In this document: in pieces, positions 11,319-19,300 of the stretch | How the letters are laid out: the number at the start of each line of letters is the position of its first letter | Position numbering within the stretch: the stretch's first letter is position 1 | Assembly (NCBI GenBank): GCA_950295325.1 | Contig: OX485808.1 | Location: 14,838,527 to 14,902,526 of the forward strand | Reading direction: 5' to 3' | Length of the DNA stretch: 64,000 bases | Origin: Polytrichum commune | Taxonomy: Eukaryota; Streptophyta; Polytrichopsida; Polytrichales; Polytrichaceae | The notes under the pieces: model-generated | What the model was told of the DNA's origin: nothing | Databases searched by the model: none | The model's input: the letters and a program-made list of their open reading frames with translations, nothing else | Position numbers and translations under genes: made by a program

Positions 11319-13384
11319 CTAGGAAATATCCATGTGCTGGTGCATACCCTGAAGAAGAATACTGTCTGAGGTGCAGAGGTGAGAAATCATTTTGGCAGAA
11401 GCTACTGCACTGTGGAAGGGCAACATGCCCTGAATACATGCTACCTCCCTAGGTATGCTGCCACAAATCATCATCAACAACAACAACAACAACAATACGA
11501 CTGTCAATATAGAATTTCAACAAGCATTGCCACGATTTCATTGAATCATTAAATTATCGCTTCCTCAATACCTTCTTCTGTATTTGGCCACACTCTAAAT
11601 GCTCATTCCATCCATGCACTAAGGTATGTGGCCCTACTGTACTTCCAACTCCACAAACAATTTTGACAGTTGGAATGAGATAGAGAATTTTCTCATCCGG
11701 TTAGCAATTGCAGTGAATCATGCAGATTGTCATTTCAAGTTTCAAATTGGCATGCAAACTCTACAGGAAGTCAAAGTGAAGATTTTCTTTCACTTTAAGT
11801 CGTCACATAGGCCCTCCCAATGGTGTTCACTAAGTGAACTTAGAATGGTTAATATAATTTGAGAACAAAGTTCAATCTCATCATGACACTCTTGTTTTTG
11901 ATGTCCATTCTCAGCTAGAAAGCTTGCAGTATACCACACATTAAAAAGTTTGGCTTAACCCCAAGGCCTTAACCTAGATCCAAGGGGAATTCCAAGGTTA
12001 ACCCATCTAAGGTTGGAATAGTACTCGGATGGGTGACCTTCCTAGCACATGATTTTCAGTGTACCCTACCACCTATTGTCCACCCAATCATAGTGAGCAA
12101 ATTTGGGTGAATTGGATATTTCCAACCATCCATGTAGGAACTGAGGGGCTTGCCCTCAGGGGAGATAGGTGCCATCTAGCATGTCTATGCCCGTGCAAGG
12201 TTTTCACCTTTGAAAGGAAGCAAGAGTCTTCAAGGCCCTCTAATTTTTGTAATGCCCATTTCAAAATTTCATGTACAGTTAGACCAACTTGAAAATGAAT
12301 CCACCCCATAATTCACGCCGGTGGCAACATCAAAGTCATCTTTCCTTCTCTTTCTTTCTTTGCACACACATATAGGCAACATGAACGGTCATCCTAAATT
12401 CCACTGTCCAACTAAGAAGAGTTATAAGGCCCACACACCTTACTTCATAGTTTTGAATGTGCATAACGTACAAATGAACCATATGAGAGAGAGGGACAGA
12501 TGTTGGAAACCTTTGAGACCTAAACACTTTTCAACCTGGACATTAATGTGGGAATAAATAGATGACTGTGCCAAACGAATCCTCACCCATGACTAATAGA
12601 ATTTAGATGTCAACTTCACTACGTGTGAGATTGCATCTGACCTAATGTAGACCACTGTTAATCCAACAAAGTAATAATCTGGACACCTAAATTTGAGTGG
12701 TGTGTGGTTTATGTGTGGATCTAAGAACAGACACCAAAACGGCATCATGTGTTTTATGGAGATTGCACTACATGCTCAAAAACCGTTCTGGTCTCAAGAG
12801 TCATCAACATAATTGGGGGGACGTATATGACCACTTAATAAGATCCAAGATCTTGACATTGATAAAGAACAAAATGATCGTATGAGCTCCAAAAAATACG
12901 AGGAAAATGGCTATGGCCACGATTTAGAATTGCTAATCATCTTGCACTAATTGCTATGTGTTTCATATCCTATGAGAATTGGGTGCAGAGCTAAAAGTAT
13001 CAATTTAAGGTCCACTTACCTTATGTCTGAGATCGAGCCTCGTTTATTTAGTTAGACGAAAATGCACCGAAACATGTCTCAATCCCGGGAGCAATGGAGG
13101 TGAAATTTTATGATAGTTATGATAATGTTGGCCAAAAGCACTTGAGCATGAATTGGTTAGTAAGCAGTCCACCCAGTGATGAGAGTCTGCACTTACCTGC
13201 CAAAAAAAGAAGTGGGTCTCTGACGCTCAAACATCGACTTGGGTGAGGAATTTGAAGCAGGTGGGCGTGTTGGTCCTCCTAAACCTCGGCCGGTGGCTGC
13301 AGCGACCGATTCGTGAGTTGCAGTTCGGGAACAACACCTGATGAGCGATCTGGTCATGTGTCTACTCACCCCCGCCATCGCCAT
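11319..13384 (-). CDS. NFD6/NOXY2-like small mitochondrial protein, two exons
   Basis: Exon 1 is 13384-13197 and exon 2 is 11457-11319, giving about 108 aa, close to the size known for plant NFD6-type proteins. Exon 1 starts MAMAGVSRHMTRSLIRCCSR, an Arg/Ser-rich, acid-poor leader typical of a mitochondrial presequence, and ends at a textbook donor, CAG|GTAAGT. Exon 2 begins after TTTGTGGCAG. The phases fit exactly: AG plus C restores a Ser codon, so the protein reads FFG-S-IPREV. Exon 2 carries IPREVACIQGMLPFHSAVAS, which matches the family signature of a Leu-Leu/Pro-(L/F)-His-Ser-Ala-Val-Ala-Ser block near the C-terminus. Family knowledge: Arabidopsis NFD6 acts in polar nuclear fusion and NOXY2 in oxylipin response, both as organelle proteins, and the biochemical role is unknown. 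The 1.74-kb intron holds R1 copies and a 5S-like fragment. Assignment rests on motif recall, not on a search. Confidence 0.62.
11458..11510 (-). promoter_or_regulatory. Intron 3' splice region with GTT repeat
   Basis: Read on the minus strand, a (GTT)n microsatellite followed by GATGATGATTTGTGGCAG leads into exon 2 of the NFD6-like gene. The T-rich repeat serves as the polypyrimidine-like tract. Confidence 0.5.
11625..11920 (-). repeat. R1-related repeat inside the NFD6-like intron
   Basis: Shares GGCCCTACTGTACTTCCAACTC, ATTTTCTCATC and CTCCCAATGGTGTTCACTA with 41559-41810 and with R1. It is a diverged copy. Confidence 0.5.
11986..12050 (+). rRNA. 5S rRNA-like fragment (pseudogene or SINE piece)
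   Basis: The phrase AATAGTACTCGGATGGGTGACC matches the plant 5S rRNA segment that contains box C (plant form AGTAGTACTAGGATGGGTGACC). The preceding AATTCCAAGGTTAACC resembles AACTCCGAAGTTAAGC at the right spacing. The 5' third and the 3' end of 5S are not recognisable, so this is not a functional gene. It may be part of a 5S-derived SINE or an isolated pseudogene copy. It lies in the intron of the NFD6-like gene, on the opposite strand. Confidence 0.55.
12150..12300 (+). repeat. Dispersed repeat R3 (possible SINE piece)
   Basis: The phrases GGTTTTCACCTTTGAAAGGA, AGTCTTCAAGG and TTAGACCAACTTGAA recur in the same order in peroxidase intron 3 (about 40310-40350 and 40728-40795). There they are split by an R1 copy. 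Confidence 0.5.
12679..13022 (+). repeat. Dispersed repeat R1, copy 5 (fullest plus-orientation copy)
   Basis: Begins near GACACCTAAATTTGAGTGG and contains GTGTGGATCTAAGAACAGAC, TGCACTACATGCTCAAAA, CAACATAATTGGGGGG, ATGAGCTCCAAAAAATACGAGG, TTGCTAATCATCTTGCAC and GTGCAGAGCTAAAAG. It is a good reference copy for the family. It sits within the intron of the NFD6-like gene. Confidence 0.7.
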
Positions 13385-13540
13385 GCCAATGTCACTGCTG
13401 CAGCGATGATCTCAGTTAACGTTGCGAATCGTTGTCAGGCCAAGCCTCGCAAGGAAGACTCAGCAGCGAGGGGTTTAGGGTTTAGGGTTGCACGCGCGCT
13501 CGTTCTCTCTCTCTCCATTGGGCGCATTAGAACCGATCAC
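13385..13540 (-). promoter_or_regulatory. Leader/promoter of the NFD6-like gene with telo-box
   Basis: Read on the minus strand this segment contains AACCCTAAACCCTAAACCC (13489-13471), a tandem telo-box, and a short GA repeat (13515-13503). Telo-boxes are known in plant promoters and 5' leaders of ribosomal, translation and mitochondrial genes, which fits the predicted product. The segment is more GC-rich than its surroundings. No strong TATA box was seen, as is common for such promoters. Confidence 0.6.
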
Positions 13541-14460
13541 TCATCCAAAAGAAGAAGGGTTATAAAAAGTCGTCATACTTTTCATCCATGAAGGCATAAC
13601 AATGATCAAATTTCGTCCGTGATCAGATTGATTATGGACTAGATAACTAGCAAGAGGAGAGTGGATGAGGAAGTCCTCTTTCTACCTAAGTCCGTTGTCA
13701 ATCGTCATGGATAAGCTCAAGGACATAATGTTGAAATTCTGGATGATATTGCGTGTGCAGAGATGACAAATTATGACAAGTTCTCATAACCCTTCTACTC
13801 TTGGATGAGCAATTGATTTAGACTACTTAACAGGCAAGAGAAGAGTGGATGACGAGTTGCAATAGCAATGGAGCATCCATTGGTTAAGGCATAGCTGGTA
13901 TGCTCATGAATGTAAAACATAGGTCATGATTGAATGTCCTCTATGTAGAATAATTAAAAAAACAAACAAACAAACAAACAAAACGTGAGAGTTGTTGAAA
14001 GTGCCCTCCACTCAATGACATTGGTTATGACCAATAACCAATGTAAGTCATCCACTACTTTAGATGGTTATTAATCATGACCGATCAACTCGTGGTCAAA
14101 TATGAGAATCATGGATGAGAACTGTGCATATGTAGATGAGAATTATGACTATTTATGATAACCTTCAACTCCAAGATGAGTGATCACATGGAGCAAGAAA
14201 TCATGTTAAGTAAAGTCATCATAACACTATTCAACCATGTGGATCAATTTCATTAACCTTGTAATAAAGTAAAGTTATATTTTGTGGGCCCCCAAACAAA
14301 GTAGCAATATATGGTTATCGTTCATACATTTAGGCTGACACTTGGAAATTTGGGTGGAGTTACAATCCTGGCACTATCCACATGAGGCATTGTTCATCCC
14401 GGCACTATTCACCGAAAATACCAACAATATCACAATATTCATACTACATACCTTACATGG
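13541..14460. other. Intergenic, (AAAC)n microsatellite only
   Basis: A short (CAAA)n run lies at about 13962-13985. Nothing else was recognised between the NFD6-like promoter and the R1 copy that hosts the retrotransposon. Confidence 0.4.
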
Positions 14461-14677
14461 TTACTTATCTTAATTGGAAAATCATATTTGAGTGACGGTT
14501 AGTGATGGATGTAAGAACACGCACCAAAAATACATGTTTATTAAAAAGAGATTGAATTACATGCTCAAAATATGACAACCATTCAAGGCTTGGCAAAAGT
14601 CAACATATTTGGGGAGGACCTCAAAAATTGATTTGAAAATGGCAGTTATCTCACACTAAATGTGTGTTTTGCAACCT
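14461..14677 (+). repeat. Dispersed repeat R1, copy 6, left part (split by retrotransposon)
   Basis: Contains AAGAACACGCACCAAA, GAGATTGAATTACATGCTCAAAA and ACACTAAATGTGTGTTTTGCAACCT. It stops where the LTR begins, and its continuation is at 24481. Confidence 0.7.
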
Positions 14678-15116
14678 TGTCACGTGAGGTGACATCGGGG
14701 GCTAAGTTACGTCAATTTAGGAGTAAATGGACTCCATTAGGAGTCCATGTGTGTTGGGATGAATAACGGACCCCATTGGGAGTCCTAGTTAGTTGTTCAT
14801 CCACTCCATGGATGAACTCCACATAGGATTGGGGTTGTATGGAGAGGAAGGCCTCTTGACTTGCCATTGTTGTCAAGTCAAGTTTTGTGAGTGTGTTTTG
14901 ATAGAGAGAGAGAGTTTGTTGTTGCTTTCTCATGGCTATGGTGTAGTAGATTATGAGTAAAGCCTTTGCATTCTTTCTCCACCACTTGCACTCTTGGATT
15001 CTCCCTTCGTGGAGTGAGAGATAGCTTGACTCTTGTGTGTGAATTTTAGAGTTTCTTAAGCTTTGTAAGGAGACATTTTAGTTTCTTAAGCTTGGAGAGA
15101 GAAACCCTCATACTTG
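14678..15116 (+). repeat. 5' LTR
   Basis: Starts TGTCACGTGAGGTGACA, itself an inverted repeat that holds a G-box (CACGTG). It contains two perfect 9-bp-stem hairpins: 14727-14748 (ATGGACTCC, loop ATTA) and 14795-14817 (GTTCATCCA, loop CTCCA). Compared with the 3' LTR it has 4 extra bases in GGTTGTATGG, 2 extra in a GA run, and four substitutions. The end is ambiguous at 15116-15118: the two LTRs stay identical through CATACTTGAC, but the host duplication suggests the end is at CTTG. Confidence 0.9.
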
Positions 15117-15436
15117 ACAACAATTGTTCAAATTTTTCATTTTTGGTTGTATTTCTGAGCTAGAATGGCCCAGTAATGAGAGCAAATGAGTGATACAAGT
15201 GTTTGAAAGCTTAGTTCGTCATTTCTTGCAATCCTCAAGAAGATTTTGAGAGAAATCTTCCCATTTTTCTTTGTTGTCTCTTGTATTTTCTTCAATTGTT
15301 GATGGTTGAATCTTGAGATTCCATTTAGTTTCAAGATTCTCAAGTCACATTTTCTTGCTTGCAAATTGTGAAGCAAAGTTTAATTTAAATACAAACATAA
15401 ACCACAATCAAAATCCGATTTAGTTTTTAATTTTGG

Positions 15437-15625
15437 TTGACCTCCGGACGGATCCGGAGCTCACCGGACCCTCTTGGAGCTCCTGGAGCTCCAATTCTGA
15501 ACCCCGGGGGCGGCAAATCCCGGGCCGGGGGCGGCAGATCACGGGCTGGGGGCGGGCGGGCGGCAACCTGGCAGCGGGCCGGGCTGGGGGCGGGTGGGCG
15601 GCGCCAGCCTGGCCCCCCTTTCAAG
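15437..15625. repeat. GC-rich island in the retrotransposon leader
   Basis: Repeated GGGGGCGGCA and GGGCGGGCGG phrases sit in an otherwise AT-rich leader. Its abrupt composition suggests local slippage or capture. It would form strong RNA structure and could impede scanning ribosomes. Confidence 0.6.
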
Positions 15626-15635
15626 GTAAGCTTTG

Positions 15636-15870
15636 CCTTTAATTAAGTTAGTTAACTTAATTAGTTAATTAGGTTAGTTAATTAAATTAGGTTAGCTTAA
15701 TTAATTAGGTTCATCAGTTTAAGTTAATTAAGTTAGGTTGAGTTAAATTTAATTAATTAAGTTTATTCATTTAAGTTTATTAAGTTTATTTTTTATTTTG
15801 TTTTATTTTGTTTTTGTTTTTGTTTTGTTTAATTAAAACAATTATTTTATTTTATTTTATTTTATTTTTC
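15636..15870. repeat. AT-rich simple repeat tract in the leader
   Basis: Alternating TTAATTAAGTTAGTTAA-like units, many of them self-complementary, are followed by TTTTGTTTTATTTTG runs. It directly follows the GC-rich island. Confidence 0.65.
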
Positions 15871-15933
15871 ACATTTTTATTTTCACCTTTCAAACTTGGC
15901 ATCCAATTCTCACAAACTTTGAGGTTCAAATTT

Positions 15934-16221
15934 GGGGGCATACTAGCTCCGATTGGAGTGAAATTTGAGCCTATCTTGTGTGAAATTTGCCAAGGAATCC
16001 AATGGTGTAATTGGATTGTTGATTGGAATTTAAAATCATTGTTGAAATTATTAATTTCAACGCTGATTTTTGTTTTTGGGAGCAAATTAACTCCTAACGG
16101 AGTGAAATTTGAGCCTAATTTGTGTGAAATCTTCCTAGGAGTCCATTGGTGCACTTAGTTTGTTGATTGGAGTCCATAATCACCTTGGAAATGAGCCTTT
16201 TCAACGCTGATTTTTCATTTT
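15934..16221 (+). repeat. 144-bp tandem duplication in the leader
   Basis: The units are 15934-16077 and 16078-16221. Shared phrases at a constant 144-bp offset are GGAGTGAAATTTGAGCCTA (15955 and 16099), TTGTGTGAAAT and TTTCAACGCTGATTTTT (ending near 16071 and 16215). The two copies are clearly diverged, so the duplication is older than the present insertion. Confidence 0.8.
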
Positions 16222-16370
16222 AATTACCAATCTCAAACCTTTGCACAATTTTGGAATTCTGGGGGCATAAACACTTGGCATTTGGCAAGGGATTGCCATT
16301 TAGATAGCCCGCAACAGGTGCAGGTTGCCATTACCTTGTAGATAGTTGCAGGTACTCAAGTGATTATTTT

Positions 16371-19300
16371 ATGGTGCAAACTAGGAGCCGATATTATCGA
16401 TCTCCATCACCAGATTACTTGGAGGACGTGCATACCACAAATCTTGAGCCAGAGGTAGATACCAACGAGGCTTTTGAGCCTATTTCGGCGTTGGACACTA
16501 CTAGTAGGCTTCGGATTTGGAGTGTCGGCACGTTCGACGAAATGGAGGACGATCGCCACAATTCAGTGCGTGATCGGTTTTCAGGTCGAACTGGGGGCAT
16601 TTCCTTGCCCGATTGGAAACTCCGGTTTCGTACCTGGATTAAGGAGAAACGCCAAAGGTCTTCCAATTTCAATGATTGGTATGCCTTTGAACTTCTGCCT
16701 CAACATTTGGAGTATGAGGCACTCCAAACTTATGAACGCTGGACAGAGGGTCATCAACGACAACTTCGGGAGGTGGAGCAGTATTGGGAGGCTCGGGTTG
16801 AGCTCATTTCAGCCCTTAAGGATGGGGCGGTTGCTACCTTAGCTCCACCCACCTTAAAGGAGGAGGAATCGCCGGCGGAGTCTAAGGACACGGAACTGGC
16901 ACTTGGGCCAATGGTGGCTAGCAGTAGCATGGCAACCCTTTCACGGGTGGCACGTGCTACACAGGCAGCATTGACGGTTGTTGGTCCACTACCTCCGTTT
17001 AATCCCCTTACTGAATTTGTCGCACATTTGGAAGTGGAGTATGGTGGGTTTCGGCGAGACCAGATGCAGCGCATCCAAGATTTCCGCCGAGAGAAGGATG
17101 ATACTCCACGGACCATATATACGCGACTCGCGAGATTTGCTGTGGAGTCGGGAGGTGTTTTTGCTGAGAGTCAGCTTGTTAAAATCTTTTTGTCTAAGAT
17201 TGACAAGCGGCTACTTGAGTTGGCATCACCTCGGATTATCCTCGACTACGAGGGCCGAGCTACACTTGCACAAGCGTTTGCCGTGGTTGAGAGATGTGAT
17301 CGGGCTCTTTGCCAACATGATGCCACGGATATGGTATCTTGGATGACAGAGAGTCCGAAACCAAGAAGAATTGTCACAGCTACTAGTAGTTTAGCTGAGA
17401 CTCAACCCGTCAAGGAGCAAAAGATTTTGCATTGTTGGGGTTGTGGAGAAGCTGGTTATTCGAAGAATGATCCTAATTGTCCTAAGAAGAAGAAAACTCA
17501 GCCTTTGGGAAAATTAAAACAAAAGATGGAACCAGTAAAGGCAGGGGACAATTCTAAAAAGAGACAATTGAAATGTAACCATTGTGGTGGCACTAATCAC
17601 GATGTGGATCATTGTTTCCAACTTCATCCTGAGATGCGGCCTGCCAGTTATGTCACTGGAAAGTCTCCAAGGGAGCATAGTCTTGAGGCTAAGGTGGCAG
17701 AGCTTAAGCAAAAGCTCAAATCTTTTGCATCTTTTGCTCAAATTTCTGAGCCGTATGTGGGTGGTGGCACCTCGGGTTCGGACATGTATATGTTTGGAGC
17801 AGCTGGAGAGGTGGTGGCGGCGGCTTCTACTCGCTCACAAACATTGGCAGATGCGGTGGCTTCCACGAGTGGTGGTAGCAACGAGGTGCTACATCCTCGC
17901 CATGCCGGACCAGCTGATCAAATTGGTCAAGCACATTTACCTCTTTCATTTGGATTGGTAGACACCACTGTTATTGGGGCTAAAAACCCTGTACCTTTGA
18001 GAGATGGGGATTCCATCTCGAAGGATGTTACGCAGGCATTGGTATATAAAATTCTCCATATGCCAATTTTCTCGGGTTCGGAATTTATGGCTTCGGATTT
18101 CAAGCCTGCTGCAGTTTTTCATTTAGCTGGGAGAATGTTAGAAGGTAAGGCGGATTTGCCATCCCTTCAAGTATCCCAAGCTGTGGTTGACGTACCTGTG
18201 GCTGAGGAAGTGGAGGACTTAGCCAATTTGCGAGCGAATCTTGCGGATGCGGCGATCATTGCTTTTGGTAAGCAAACTGATATTCCTCCAGCATCAATTT
18301 CAGCAGTGGATACGTCATTTTCGAATTATGCGTCGGGAGCGGCATATCTTGCAGACATTTCTGCAAGGCCTGCTCGCGAACGGCATAATTTGCAACCTGG
18401 AGTTGTACGGCTGATGAACGATAAATCTTTGTTTGTCGTTTCACGCACGGATATGCCTACTATCCGTGCTACACTACTGAGAGTTATGATGGATTCCGGT
18501 GCTCAACCGGTTATGATTGGCAAAGGACTTGCTGACAGTCTTGGATTGACGCCAGCAAGCTTGGATCCTTGTCCATTCACTATTGTGACTTCAGTAGGGG
18601 GCACTGAATGTGCAACAGGTTACACCAAGGCACCTCTACGTTTGATTTTTCATGTGGGGGCAGGGCCTACTTACACTCATTTGTCAATGAAGTGTGTTGT
18701 TACTAATGCTACCAACTATGATATGCTTGTTGGTCAGCAAGCTCTTTACCCACTTGGCTTTGGTTTGGATAATTGGACGGAAGAAGCATGGATTAGACCG
18801 GAATGGTCCACTGGAGATGGCAGGAAGGTATTTATTCCCGTCACATTTGCAGCCACTGCTATGACTATGGTTGCGGAGGCAATGTTTGGTTGCAGCGGTT
18901 CAGTTGCAGATTTGCCTTGTGCTCTAGTTTTATTGGAGGAAACAATGGACTACATTTGTAATGTGGCAGAACAACAATTTTTACCATCTTTCCAAATTCC
19001 TGCTCGACATTTCAAGGATCCACCTCCACCATGGCGAACTCCTAAGGAGTTATCCGACCATTGTCGACACATTGTAGCGGATTTGGAGCTTGGAGAGGCA
19101 CCTCCAACTTCATCCTCATTTTCTTTTGCTCAACCCATTCGTTGGCAACCATCACCTGAAGGTATTGTCCTTGTGGAGATCTTTGGAGGCATTGGCACAG
19201 GTTTGGCGGCAGTGTTGGAAGCTGGAATTACAGTTTGGCGATATATTCATGTGGACAATGGGTATGCAGCCAACAGAGCCGTCCGACACCACATCCAACA

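Larger units (their letters stand above)
15119..16370 (+). other. Retrotransposon leader (5' UTR)
   Basis: Untranslated leader in three compositional blocks. One is a GC-rich island at 15437-15625 with repeated GGGGGCGGCA(A/G)ATC-like phrases. The second is a TTAATTAAGTTAG-type repeat and T-rich tract at 15636-15870. The third is a 144-bp tandem duplication at 15934-16221. No spliced ORF was recognised. Short frames exist on both strands but look incidental. Confidence 0.7.

Noticed and set aside
13313-13591. 92-aa plus-strand frame
   Set aside because: It is antisense to exon 1 and the telo-box leader of the NFD6-like gene, which has matching splice phase.
15145-15162. tRNA primer-binding site after the left LTR
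   Set aside because: TGGTTGTATTTCTGAGC starts with TGG and loosely recalls the Met-type TGGTATCAGAGC, but it lies nearly 30 bp from the LTR and has too many differences.
15427-15646. Pro/Gly-rich frames in three readings
   Set aside because: They come from the GC-rich leader repeat. The same low-complexity tract is open in several frames on both strands.
16754-17116. Antisense and alternative frames within the retrotransposon coding region
   Set aside because: They lie wholly inside the gag-pol frames, show no domains, and are expected by chance in GC-richer coding DNA.
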